Shown here: in pieces, positions 15,858-24,638 of the stretch | Layout of the letters: the number at the start of each line of letters is the position of its first letter | How positions within the stretch are numbered: the first letter of the stretch is position 1 | DNA from: Fulvivirgaceae bacterium JP3-4 | GTDB taxonomy: Bacteria; Bacteroidota; Bacteroidia; Cytophagales; Cyclobacteriaceae | Reading direction: 5' to 3' | Length of the DNA: 64,000 bases | NCBI GenBank assembly: GCA_029309925.1 | Contig: JARKND010000005.1 | Coordinates: 496,001 to 560,000, forward strand | Made by a program: the position numbers and the translations under genes | Notes under the pieces: generated by a model | Database searches by the model: none | Seen by the model: only the letters and a program-made list of their open reading frames with translations | What the model was told of the DNA's origin: nothing

Positions 15858-16841
15858 ATGAATGAACAGAAATTATACGATGTGATCATCATCGGTGGGG
15901 GACCAATAGGGCTGGCTTGTGGCATCGAAGCTAAAAAGGCCGGTTTGAATTATCTGATCATCGAGAAGGGATGTCTTGTGAACTCGCTTTACCACTACCC
16001 GCTGAACATGACCTTCTTTTCAACTTCCGACCGGCTGGAGATCGGTAACGTTCCTTTCATTTCGCACGGGGCAAAACCTAACCGCTTCGAAGCGCTTGAA
16101 TATTATCGGAGGGTAGCAATGAGCTGGGATTTAAAATTGAAGCTATACGAAAAAGTCACTTCGGTTTCCCGATCCGGCCAGTATCACTTCGTGGCAACGG
16201 CAAAAGGTTCTTACAAAACCAAGGCTGTTGTGCTGGCGCTTGGATTTTATGACTTACCGTATTTGCTGAACGTTCCGGGTGAGGATCTTCCCAAGGTACG
16301 TCATTATTACGATGAACCGCATCCGTATTTCGGACAGAAGATCGTTGTTGTTGGTGCTGCTAATTCTGCAGTTGATGTTGCTCTTGAAACGTATCGCAAA
16401 GGGGCTGATGTGACGATGGTGATTCGTGAGAATGGCATCCGCGAAAGCGTGAAATACTGGGTGAAGCCTGACATTGAAAACCGTATTGCCGAAGGATCCA
16501 TCAAGGCATTTTTTTACTCACAGATCCTGCGCATCACAGATACATCTGTTGAAATCAAAACACCCGAGGGCACCAAAGTCATCGAAAACGATTTTGTGCT
16601 TGCCATGACAGGCTATCAACCACCATTTGAGTTCCTGACGTCTATAGGCATTGAGTTTTAGGATGACCCCTATCACACGCCTGTCTTCGATGCAGAGACA
16701 ATGGAGACAAACGTAGATAATGTCTACCTCGCTGGTGTGATCTGCGGAGGGCTGAAGACGAATAAATGGTTTATTGAAAACAGCCGTGTTCATGCAGAGA
16801 TGGTCGTGGCTGCGCTGAAAAGAAAAAATCCCTCCGTGTAA
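15858..16841 (+). pseudogene. ypdA: ypdA-type bacillithiol disulfide reductase, interrupted by in-frame TAG
   Basis: FAD/NAD(P)-dependent reductase of the YpdA family, which recycles oxidised bacillithiol. Codons 1-267 encode the FAD motif IIGGGPIGLACG, YpdA-specific LYHYPLNMTFFSTSDRLEIG, and the second dinucleotide site VVGAANSAVDVA. A TAG at 16659-16661 then stops translation after GIEF. The same frame continues without shift through DDPYHTPVFDAETMETN, VYLAGVICGGLKTNKW and FIENSRVHAEM to a TAA at 16839-16841. The joined reading is 327 residues, the family's normal length. The lost 59 residues contain the C-terminal FAD-contact segment. It is either a recent nonsense mutation or a base error (CAG to TAG would suffice). 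Confidence 0.85.
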
Positions 16842-16853
16842 CGAAGGGATTTT
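16825..16853. terminator. Hairpin terminator at the end of ypdA
   Basis: A perfect 9-bp stem AAAATCCCT (16825-16833) with AGGGATTTT (16845-16853) straddles the ypdA TAA. A/T runs on both sides suit a bidirectional terminator between convergent genes. Confidence 0.7.
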
Positions 16854-16877
16854 CAGGAAAGTCTTGCGAAAATAGAT

Positions 16878-17447
16878 TTAGTCGAGTGCGTTTGCAGTGA
16901 TCTTCACATAGAATGTGCTCACCACGCGAAACGCAACTGGTGTGCGTGACAGGGTTCCCTCGCTATACATTTTAATCTGCTTGTCATCAAGAAGGTTTTG
17001 CGCGATGTTGCTCAAGCCAGCTGCATCGATCGCGAGCGTAGTCTCCGTAGTCGTTGCTCCTAGGTTGACACCACTGGCAGCAGCCATCGGCACCGATATC
17101 GATGGAGTCGTTCCATCGTATGGACCGAACGCAGCGATTCCGCCCACAAGTGTTACAGGTTGATTGTGCGGAGAGTTGTCGAAGTTCGTAATGCGATACG
17201 TGATCTTTGTGATTTCGACAGACTTGATTTTGTCGATGTACGGAGCGAAAACAGGATAGTCTGCGAGGTCAAGGATCTGCATGTCTTCATACGGAACATT
17301 TTCACCGGTCAGATTTTCGTCTGAGTCCCAGTTGATGATGAGTTCTTCCTCGAACGTAACGTCATCGGCTTTTTCGAAGAGATCGCACGATGAGAAGGCT
17401 GACGCGCACGCAAATAGCGCCACGATTTTCAGATTAGGTATTCTCAT
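16878..17447 (-). CDS. Lipoprotein of unknown function
   Basis: 189 residues with a lipoprotein signal (VALFACASAFSSC, Cys21). The mature part is beta-rich with no catalytic signature. One stretch, IKSVEITKITYRITNFDNS, is typical of small exported beta-sandwich proteins of Bacteroidota. The ATG gives a clean signal peptide. It lies 63 nt downstream of the fructosamine kinase gene on the same strand and may be the last gene of a TonB receptor-kinase-lipoprotein group. I do not recognise the family. Confidence 0.72.
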   Translation of the reverse strand: MRIPNLKIVALFACASAFSSCDLFEKADDVTFEEELIINWDSDENLTGENVPYEDMQILDLADYPVFAPYIDKIKSVEITKITYRITNFDNSPHNQPVTLVGGIAAFGPYDGTTPSISVPMAAASGVNLGATTTETTLAIDAAGLSNIAQNLLDDKQIKMYSEGTLSRTPVAFRVVSTFYVKITANALD

Positions 17448-17510
17448 AAAGTGGAGTTTTAGGGTTATTTGTACTAACGAATACTTACCAAAGTAAGCAA
17501 ATGTCTCCCT

Positions 17511-18383
17511 TTATACATAATGATTTAGAATGGAAACCACCTGACGAATATAACCCCCGCCAAATAAATTTACGTGAACAAGCAGGGGGTATAGATTGTA
17601 AAGATCCACCCTTTCCCGGAAGCCTTTTTCCAAAGGAAAATTCGTGTTGTAGCTTTCATAAAACGCATTTTCAAAGCCACCGAATAATTGTGTGAAGGAG
17701 ATTTCAGCCTCCCGGTTTCCATAATAAACTGCAGGGTCTATCAGACAGGGATCGCCTCTTTCGTCAACAATTAGGTTACCGCTCCACAGATCGCCATGAA
17801 GCATTGAAGGTTTTTCTTCCGGAAGGAAAGTTTCAATTTTTCCGAAGAGACGATCGAACTTAGCTGCAGTCTCCGCTGGAATTTTTCCATCCTGTAATGC
17901 AAGCGCGACCTGGGGCTTCAGACGTTCGTTGACGAAAAATGCAGACCAATCGGAGTGCTTGCTGTTGATTTGCGGAAGTGACCCAATGTAGTTATTGTGG
18001 TCAAGTCCAAAGGAAGTCGCTGAATGTTTGTGAAGTGTCGCGAGTTGCTCGCCTAATTTTTTCCAGTAATTTTTCCCGCGTGTAGCAGGGCTGATGAATT
18101 CCAGCAGGAGAAATTGAAACGCATCTGCTGTTCCAGCGCAAATCACGTTGGGGATGCGGACAGCGCGGGTCGACTGGAGCAGCATCAGGCCGTCCGCTTC
18201 CGCGGAAAACATGCCAGGAAATTTGTTTGCGCTATTCCACTTTAGAAAGAATTTTCCCGCAGAGGTGGCCAGCGCTCCGCCATTATTGATGCATCCTCCC
18301 GAGATGAAATTGAACTCCGAGCCAGTGCATTTCACCTGACGTTCGATCTCTGTTATTATCGACTCGGGAACTTGGCTCAGCAT
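17511..18383 (-). CDS. Fructosamine-3-kinase family protein
   Basis: 290 residues of the fructosamine/ketosamine-3-kinase family, cytosolic enzymes that phosphorylate sugar adducts on amines so that they break down (protein deglycation or Amadori-compound salvage). Visible motifs: ISGGCINNGG near the N terminus, KFFLKW with the ATP-binding Lys, the catalytic loop HGDLWSGNLIV, and the metal-binding LIDPAVYYGNREAEISF. The length matches the family. Its ATG overlaps the stop of the upstream TonB receptor by one nucleotide (TAATG), so the two are probably translationally coupled. Confidence 0.92.
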   Translation of the reverse strand: MLSQVPESIITEIERQVKCTGSEFNFISGGCINNGGALATSAGKFFLKWNSANKFPGMFSAEADGLMLLQSTRAVRIPNVICAGTADAFQFLLLEFISPATRGKNYWKKLGEQLATLHKHSATSFGLDHNNYIGSLPQINSKHSDWSAFFVNERLKPQVALALQDGKIPAETAAKFDRLFGKIETFLPEEKPSMLHGDLWSGNLIVDERGDPCLIDPAVYYGNREAEISFTQLFGGFENAFYESYNTNFPLEKGFRERVDLYNLYPLLVHVNLFGGGYIRQVVSILNHYV

Positions 18384-20404
18384 TATTTTGAAACACTGAA
18401 TTTAAGTCCTGCATAAAAATTCCTTGGTGCTGCCGCATTGAAATAACGTCCACCGATTGCGTTAAGGTCGTTGCCGAGGCTGTAGGTTTTATCGAGGAGG
18501 TTGTCAACGCCTGCGAAGACATCCAGCGCATGTGATTTGATCGGAGTTCTGAAACCCACCCGTGATCCGACAAGAAAACTTTCTTTTGCAAATACGGTGT
18601 TGTCATCCGTAAGAGGAATATGGTCAGTGTAGATTGACGTCAGGTTTACATAAAACCTGCGTTTCAACGTCAGGTCGATTCCTGAACTGTTCACAACCGG
18701 AGGCACACCGGTGAGGCTGTTGCCTGCAAAATCACTTTCGCCTGCAAAACGATAATGATTGTAAGCGTATGAATTGAAAATTCGCAGATCGCTTAGAATA
18801 GTCTTCTGATTTCGGATGGGATGCCATGTTACCGCAGCCTCGATGCCGCGCTGCATTGTTTCCCCGGCATTCACGAAATATTCAGCATTGTCAGGCTGCC
18901 TTCTGATGACAAGGGTATTATCAAGTTTAAAGCGATAGACAGTCAGGTCGAATTCAAGTGACTTTCTGAAGCGATGACCCCTTACGCCAACCTCGAGGTT
19001 TGTTCCCTGTTCCGGTTGAATCTCCATATCCCACACTGCACGTGAAGGAAATAATTCAGCCAGGCCGGGAGGGGAAAATCCTTTGCTGAGACTTCCGAAG
19101 ATTGTGAGTCCCGGTGTGATCCTGTTCAATAGCGCGATGCGTGGCGAAAAGGCCGCGTCCAATTCGCGTTCGGCATCAACGTTCGTTGGATATGAGCGCG
19201 TGAACGTGTAACGCACGGACGCAAGACTTGCACCCAATGTCAAGGCAAAGTTTTCAGGCAGCTGGTATTCCACCTGCGCGAATGCAAGAAGTTGTGATGA
19301 GGTGAGGACATCGGAAGTTTGAAGCGTGTCGCGTATGCCGAAAGAGTTGCCGTAGATGTTGATGGGAGAATCGAATCCCTGGTACTCACCACCAAATGTA
19401 AGCTTGCCTTCCTTTTCCTTGCCAAATACAAATTCGGTCTGAAGTCTTGCACCGTAGTTCGTTTCATCACGGATCTCTTCGTTTCGAATGGTCGGGTTCA
19501 AAAAGTCGGATCTCGAGGCGTAGATGCCCAGCGTTGTGTTCCATGATTCTGTCCACTGATGATTTAATGAAATTCCACCGAACGGTGTCTTATTATTGAT
19601 TGCTGCCTGTTGCTCAATGGCACCACGCGTAGCGCCTGCAGGTCTCGCTTGCGCGGGATTTTGGTTGAACTGTGTCAGCGTCAATCCTCCGGGTGTTTCG
19701 TAAAAAAGATCAGAATAAAGAAACGTTGCAGACAGCGATGTCTTTGATGAAAGAAGCCAGGTCAAATCTGCCTGGATGGCGTCACGCGTCATGCGCGATT
19801 GCTCGCGGTAGCCATCCGCTTCCTGATGTGCGAACAATATTCTGCCGTTGAATTTTTCTGAATGAAGCTGACCACTGAATGTATAGCGCTTGAGACCATA
19901 ACCGCCAGCCAATGCCTGTACATCAAATTGATTTTTTCGAATAGAGGGACTGTTCAGCAAGAGAACGCCTCCTGTTCCTGCTCCATACAAACTGCCACCT
20001 GGTCCTTTGATAATTTCCATCGAGCCGATTGAATTGAAATCGATCAGGTTGAGGTACGTATTTCCACCACCATCTGTAAATGGAAGACCGTTCCAATACA
20101 CTTTCACGTTCCGAACTCCGAAAGGAGAACGGAGCAGACTTCCGCGAATAGAAAACCGATAGCTGCCGGGTGAGCGTTCCTCCATCCTTACGCCAGGCAC
20201 TGTGTTGATCGCTGGCAGAATCGATGTGTTGCTGAAGCGCTCAAGGCTTTGGGTGCTAAGATAAGCCACAGAGGCTGCAACTTCCTCGAGCGTGCGATCT
20301 GCTGCGTACGCCTGGATGGTCACCGGCTGTAGTTGCTGTATGGAGTCAAGTGACTGCGCAAAGCCGGCTGTCGAAAGCAGGAAGAAAAGGACAGGAAGTC
20401 TCAT
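18383..20404 (-). CDS. TonB-dependent outer-membrane receptor
   Basis: 673 residues. The signal peptide (about 1-16, ending GFAQ) is followed by a plug domain (about 25-150: ILPAINTVPGVRMEERSPG, MEIIKGPGGSLYGAGTGGVL). A 22-strand barrel then ends in an aromatic-containing strand (NFYAGLKFSVSK). It lacks the N-terminal carboxypeptidase-like domain of SusC receptors, so it resembles classical iron-complex or small-ligand receptors. The substrate cannot be read from the sequence. The one-nucleotide overlap with the fructosamine kinase hints that the ligand may be an amine-sugar conjugate; this is inference only. Confidence 0.93.
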   Translation of the reverse strand: MRLPVLFFLLSTAGFAQSLDSIQQLQPVTIQAYAADRTLEEVAASVAYLSTQSLERFSNTSILPAINTVPGVRMEERSPGSYRFSIRGSLLRSPFGVRNVKVYWNGLPFTDGGGNTYLNLIDFNSIGSMEIIKGPGGSLYGAGTGGVLLLNSPSIRKNQFDVQALAGGYGLKRYTFSGQLHSEKFNGRILFAHQEADGYREQSRMTRDAIQADLTWLLSSKTSLSATFLYSDLFYETPGGLTLTQFNQNPAQARPAGATRGAIEQQAAINNKTPFGGISLNHQWTESWNTTLGIYASRSDFLNPTIRNEEIRDETNYGARLQTEFVFGKEKEGKLTFGGEYQGFDSPINIYGNSFGIRDTLQTSDVLTSSQLLAFAQVEYQLPENFALTLGASLASVRYTFTRSYPTNVDAERELDAAFSPRIALLNRITPGLTIFGSLSKGFSPPGLAELFPSRAVWDMEIQPEQGTNLEVGVRGHRFRKSLEFDLTVYRFKLDNTLVIRRQPDNAEYFVNAGETMQRGIEAAVTWHPIRNQKTILSDLRIFNSYAYNHYRFAGESDFAGNSLTGVPPVVNSSGIDLTLKRRFYVNLTSIYTDHIPLTDDNTVFAKESFLVGSRVGFRTPIKSHALDVFAGVDNLLDKTYSLGNDLNAIGGRYFNAAAPRNFYAGLKFSVSK

Positions 20405-20486
20405 AAGATGATTGAGAGAGAAAGATAGTCAATTTAAAAAGAGCATTTCAAAGGAAAGGTGCTAAGCGAAGACTCGCCACAATTCG

Positions 20487-21653
20487 TTACAACGCTGCAA
20501 TGACATCCTCGACTGGACGCGTGCCCGGGAAGAATTCGAGAAGGCGAAGCATGACGCGGTCAACAAGCGTGTCAGGACAGGAAGCTCCACTGGTGAGCAC
20601 GATTTTCACTTTGTCTTTCTGCGGAATGAAATTGCTGGTGACAGCTTTGCGTTTTGCTTCGTAAATGAAGTGATGGATTTCAGAAGCTGATTTTATTTCG
20701 CTGTCGGAGTTGATAAAATAGGTTGGAAACTTGCGTTCACAAAGCTCCACAATGTGCGATGTGTTGGAACTGTTATAACCGCCCACGACTACAGCGAAGT
20801 CCGCGTCAGTTTCAAGCAGCTCATATGTTGCATCCTGATTGTCGTTGGTAGCATAGCATAAGGTGTCGCGCGTGTCAGCGATGTGATCTTTAAGATTGTC
20901 AGCACCATACTTTTCAATCATTACCTGGCGGAAGTAATCGGCAATGGCCTGCGTCTCCGTAGCAAGCATGGTTGTTTGATTGACAACACCTACGCGCTGA
21001 AGGTCGCGCTCAGGATCAAATCCTTCAGAATGTTTCCAGGCAAACTCCTCGAAAAAATCTTCTTTTGATTTCTTTCCAAGGATATAATCGCCAAGACTTT
21101 TAGCGTCCTCCATGTCACGCACAATTACAGAGGCTGCACCCTGTGCGCTGTGCGAGAAGGTAGCGCGCGTTTCTTCGTGCTTCGGCTTGCCGTGAATGAT
21201 TACCGTATAGTTTTCCTTTCCCAGTTTCTCCGCACGATTCCAGACCTTTTCAACAAAAGGGCATGTGGTATTGTATTTCTGAACTTCCACACCCTTGTCG
21301 AGGAGAAGCGACTCGATCTCAACGGTTGTTCCAAACGCAGGAATAATTACGACATCGTCCCTGCCGATCTCGTCCCAGGGGATGAACTGCCTGCCGTCAG
21401 TATCCATGATGAACTTGATTCCGCGGCCTTGCAGGTCGTTGTTCACCTCCTGGTTGTGAATCATCTGGCTGAGAAGGAAGACGCGCTTATCAGGATTTTC
21501 CTCAATGGCTTTATAACTTATCTCGATCGCGTTTTCAACTCCATAACAAAAGCCAAAATGACGCGCGATGTAAAATTCAACTGGCCCGAAGTCCAGACGG
21601 GTAGGTGTAAAGTCCTGCTTGCGAAGGTCCTTTACTCTCCTGAACTCTTTCAC
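20487..21653 (-). CDS. ispH: 4-hydroxy-3-methylbut-2-enyl diphosphate reductase
   Basis: Last step of the MEP isoprenoid pathway; a cytosolic 4Fe-4S enzyme making IPP and DMAPP. It is the long Bacteroidota form. Cluster cysteines sit in HFGFCYGVENAI, NTTCPFVEKVW and TSGASCPDT; the substrate-binding histidines are in QMIHNQEVN and HGKPKHEETRATFSH. The first standard start codon is the GTG at 21653. However, the frame stays open upstream and encodes KKFDIPAYYRSSITGK, which looks like the conserved N terminus of this form, yet no ATG, GTG or TTG exists between the upstream TGA and this GTG. An ATC at 21704 or ATT at 21716 may be the true start. Confidence 0.93.
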   Translation of the reverse strand: MKEFRRVKDLRKQDFTPTRLDFGPVEFYIARHFGFCYGVENAIEISYKAIEENPDKRVFLLSQMIHNQEVNNDLQGRGIKFIMDTDGRQFIPWDEIGRDDVVIIPAFGTTVEIESLLLDKGVEVQKYNTTCPFVEKVWNRAEKLGKENYTVIIHGKPKHEETRATFSHSAQGAASVIVRDMEDAKSLGDYILGKKSKEDFFEEFAWKHSEGFDPERDLQRVGVVNQTTMLATETQAIADYFRQVMIEKYGADNLKDHIADTRDTLCYATNDNQDATYELLETDADFAVVVGGYNSSNTSHIVELCERKFPTYFINSDSEIKSASEIHHFIYEAKRKAVTSNFIPQKDKVKIVLTSGASCPDTLVDRVMLRLLEFFPGTRPVEDVIAAL

Positions 21654-21761
21654 CTTGCCGGTGATGGAAGAGCGATAGTATGCGGGGATGTCGAACTTTT
21701 TGATACGGGCGAAAATTAACGTGGCAAAGTGACGAGAAAAATCTCATCTGTGCAAATAAGA

Positions 21762-21785
21762 AACGCAGGGATTGCGCCCTGCGTT
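21762..21785 (-). terminator. Hairpin downstream of the protease/DUF2158-like pair
   Basis: A perfect 9-bp stem AACGCAGGG (21762-21770) with CCCTGCGTT (21777-21785), 6-nt loop, is followed on the minus strand by a T-rich stretch. It separates the minus-strand protease/small-protein unit from ispH. Confidence 0.6.
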
Positions 21786-21884
21786 CCTGTATTATTAACA
21801 AACAAAAACAAAGATTGTTCATGGCGCCTTTGCGCCAGGTTCTGAAAAAGAAAGTGAATCCGTCACGCTTTCGCGTAACTTTAT

Positions 21885-22058
21885 CTAAGCAGCTTTTGAC
21901 AACTTATCTTCTTCAATTGTGTTTTTGCGTGGCTCTTTCTTCTCCATGTCAAACCACATTACTTCAACCACGTTTTTCTTGATGTACTTCAGAACTTCTA
22001 CTACTTTTCCATCAATCTTGCTGCGAACACGTTCGCCCTTTCTAAACAATCTTCTCAT
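21885..22058 (-). CDS. Small YodC/DUF2158-like protein
   Basis: 57 residues starting MRRLFRKGERVRSKIDGKVVEV. The layout, GxxV-x-K-x-GK-x-x-x-V with a later VMWFDMEKKE and a closing acidic EEDKL, resembles the YodC/DUF2158 family of small beta-barrel proteins of unknown role. An upstream in-frame ATG at 22091 would add 11 residues overlapping the protease gene's end; the ATG at 22058 (16 nt after the protease stop) is more plausible. Its neighbour is a DegP/Q protease, probably in one transcript. The fold assignment is inferred from the pattern. Confidence 0.65.
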   Translation of the reverse strand: MRRLFRKGERVRSKIDGKVVEVLKYIKKNVVEVMWFDMEKKEPRKNTIEEDKLSKAA

Positions 22059-22074
22059 AACTTTTACTTCACTC

Positions 22075-23559
22075 TTACATCTTAAAAGCATAGTAATAAT
22101 CTCGTCTTGAGTTCTCGTACTTGCCTCCGAGAATTACCAGCTCACCTGATTTCGTCTTTTTAAGTATCTCGTTAACTTCTTTAACGGATTTTACCGGTGT
22201 ATCGTTAATATTTGTGATAATAAAACCCTCGCGGATCTCGGTATCCCGAACAAGTTTGCCGTTGTTTCCAAGGGCTTTTACCCGTACACCGCTCTCAATA
22301 TCAAGATTTTCGAGGACTTTCCTATCAACTTCTTCTAATTCTATGCCGAGGGAAGCAAAGCCTTTCCGGTCTTCAGCCCGGATCGTTCCGATTTTGCCTT
22401 CGCTGGTTTTCAGCACTACAGGGATAACAAGTTCCTTACCCTTACGGTTTACTGTAACATTCAGTTTGTCTCCCGGACGATGTCTTCCCACATACTCGAT
22501 CAGGGCAGTATTGGAGCGGATTGGCGTTTCATCAATTTTCACCACTACGTCACCCTCTTTCAGACCAGCCTCCTTAGCCGAGCTTGACTGCGCAAATGCA
22601 CTGATATAAGCACCTTCGCGAACACTCAAGTCATACTCCTTAACCAGCTGGCTGTTCACACTTGTAATGCTAACGCCAAGCCATCCACGCTGCACTACGC
22701 CATATTGAAGCAGATCTTCCACAATCTTGCTTACAATGTCAGAAGGCACCGCGAAACCATAACCTGAGTATGAACCGGTCGGGCTGGCGATCGCAGTGTT
22801 AATGCCCAGAAGGCCTCCCTGAAGATCGACAAGGGCTCCACCACTGTTACCAGGATTTATCGCTGCATCAGTTTGAATGAATGATTCGATACCTGTATTG
22901 CCCTGGCCATTATTGTTGCGTCCAAGGATGTTGATGCTACGACCTTTTGCACTGATGATACCGGCAGTAACCGTTGAGTTTAGATTGAACGGATTACCTA
23001 CAGCAAGAACCCACTCTCCCACCTTCGCTTTATCTGAATCCACGAATGAAAGATAAGGTAAGCCTTTCTCCTTAATTCTGATCAACGCAAGATCTGTGTC
23101 AGGATCGGTTCCGATGACTTCGGCAGCATAAGTTCTGTTGTCTAACAATGAAACTTCAATCTCGTCAGCATTTTCAACAACGTGGTTATTTGTGACGATA
23201 TAACCATCAGCATTGATGATTACGCCAGAGCCACCGGCCTGCTTCGGACCAAATTGCTCTCGCGGAATTCCGAAGAAATCGCGGAATGGATCTTCTGCAT
23301 TCGATCGTCCCTGCACAGGGCTCGAATAAGTCGACCGAATGTGTACAACGGCAGGCATCACCTTCTCAGCAGCGGCTGTAAAGTCAAGTGGCACGGCTTC
23401 GCCTTTTTCATTTTTGGTGTATGCGACTTTCGACACCGGAACATTTGCTACGTATTCAACTTTGACTTTCCCGCTATCGTCATCTAAAAATTTGTAAGAG
23501 GCCACTGTGCACACGCTCCCAAGCACTGCAGCCAGAAATAATGAACTAAATCTTCTCAT
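22075..23559 (-). CDS. DegP/DegQ-type periplasmic serine protease (Do-like)
   Basis: 494 residues. The N-terminal membrane anchor or signal (about 1-22) is followed by a trypsin-like domain (about 60-290) with the catalytic triad His126 (TNNHVVE), Asp156 (DTDLALI) and Ser239 (NPGNSGGAL). Two PDZ domains follow (about 300-395 and 400-480; QRGWLGVSITSVN and VRVKALGNNGKLV). It works as a periplasmic quality-control protease and chaperone for misfolded envelope proteins. The length matches the HtrA family. It has its own 230-bp upstream region, consistent with envelope-stress regulation, but no recognisable operator. Confidence 0.95.
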   Translation of the reverse strand: MRRFSSLFLAAVLGSVCTVASYKFLDDDSGKVKVEYVANVPVSKVAYTKNEKGEAVPLDFTAAAEKVMPAVVHIRSTYSSPVQGRSNAEDPFRDFFGIPREQFGPKQAGGSGVIINADGYIVTNNHVVENADEIEVSLLDNRTYAAEVIGTDPDTDLALIRIKEKGLPYLSFVDSDKAKVGEWVLAVGNPFNLNSTVTAGIISAKGRSINILGRNNNGQGNTGIESFIQTDAAINPGNSGGALVDLQGGLLGINTAIASPTGSYSGYGFAVPSDIVSKIVEDLLQYGVVQRGWLGVSITSVNSQLVKEYDLSVREGAYISAFAQSSSAKEAGLKEGDVVVKIDETPIRSNTALIEYVGRHRPGDKLNVTVNRKGKELVIPVVLKTSEGKIGTIRAEDRKGFASLGIELEEVDRKVLENLDIESGVRVKALGNNGKLVRDTEIREGFIITNINDTPVKSVKEVNEILKKTKSGELVILGGKYENSRRDYYYAFKM

Positions 23560-23791
23560 ATGTCAATCGATTTTTATCCTTTTAAAACTTCACTTGTTCA
23601 AAAATCAGGCAGAACAAAATACCCATGAAATTTTGTCATCTTCATTGCCTCTGAATGCTTAAAGCTGCATTTCTGCTGCCATAACGTTAGTTTTTGACTT
23701 TAAGTACGAAAGATTTCGGACTTTGTTGCCGCCTTTATACAGATGGTCATTTCGTATCGACAGACAGTCAAAAACACTATCTTGAACTACC

Positions 23792-24577
23792 ATGGAATAT
23801 TCAACTATCATTCCAAACACAAGCGTTCAAACTGTAGTCGAATGCTATTGGATTGTGTCGGGAACCGATACTGAAGAACAAAAGATCATCCCTGATGGGT
23901 TTCCGGAAATCATTTTTCATTTTGGAGACGCTTATCAACTGACAGACGCCAGCGGACGCACTGCGCTTCAGGAAAAAATTCTGATCTCAGGTCAGCTTTC
24001 AAAACCGATCTTGCTTAAACCTACGGGGAGAAGTGACGTTTTTGGAATTAAGTTCAAACCTGCCGGAATATGGAAACTTCTCGGCACTGACATGGGTGCC
24101 ATCAGAGATGATGTGATTTCATTTACACATGATGGAAGTTTGGTCGAATTATATCTTGAGCTGGAATCGCTGAGTGCCGAGGAGCGTGTACGCACTACAG
24201 AGGCGTTTATCACATCAAAGGTTGTCTATGCAGACTCGGATGAAACCGATGCAATCCTGTCAACTATCGAGGCGCGACATGGGAACCTTTCCATAGATGA
24301 GATCTGCGAACAGCATCACATCACACCGCGAACGCTGCAGCGAATATTCCAGCAGCGCATTGGCGTCACCGCGAAACAATATGCACGCATCGTGCGCTTC
24401 AAAACGGTGTATGCCCTATTGCAAAAACCATCGCTGACAAAAAGTGATTCTGTATTTCTCTCGGGATATTTTGATCAGCCGCATTTCAACAGGGAGTTTC
24501 GCGAGTTTACACAGGAGAATCCCGAGAAATGGTTTCGCGACAACCACAGCTTTTCAAACTTTTTTATGAACAGGTGA
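23792..24577 (+). CDS. AraC-family transcriptional regulator
   Basis: 261 residues. The N-terminal sensor half (about 1-150) has EQKIIPDGFPEIIFHFGD and GRSDVFGIKFKPAGIWKLLG, the DUF6597 pattern. The C-terminal AraC DNA-binding domain with two helix-turn-helix motifs spans about 160-255 (ISIDEICEQHHITPRTLQRI-type first helix pair; SGYFDQPHFNREFREFTQENPEKW signature). It probably controls an adjacent gene, most simply the exported DUF6265 protein 61 nt downstream. The 232-bp gap before it contains no other gene and no clear promoter match. Confidence 0.9.
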   Translation: MEYSTIIPNTSVQTVVECYWIVSGTDTEEQKIIPDGFPEIIFHFGDAYQLTDASGRTALQEKILISGQLSKPILLKPTGRSDVFGIKFKPAGIWKLLGTDMGAIRDDVISFTHDGSLVELYLELESLSAEERVRTTEAFITSKVVYADSDETDAILSTIEARHGNLSIDEICEQHHITPRTLQRIFQQRIGVTAKQYARIVRFKTVYALLQKPSLTKSDSVFLSGYFDQPHFNREFREFTQENPEKWFRDNHSFSNFFMNR

Positions 24578-24638
24578 TTGTCGTTTTTATACAAGCGATG
24601 GCCTCTCGGGAAATTTACTTTTGAGAAAAAAATTCAAA

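Noticed and set aside
16659-16661. TAG recoding (e.g. pyrrolysine or suppressor tRNA) to explain ypdA and the 55512 frame
   Set aside because: mutY, gldD, the second M1 gene and the dehydratase end normally with TAG, and no PylTSBCD-like gene is visible; nonsense mutation or error is simpler.
21150-21719. 189-codon plus-strand frame opposite ispH
   Set aside because: Antisense to conserved ispH, no motif, and the IspH cysteines and histidines account for the region.
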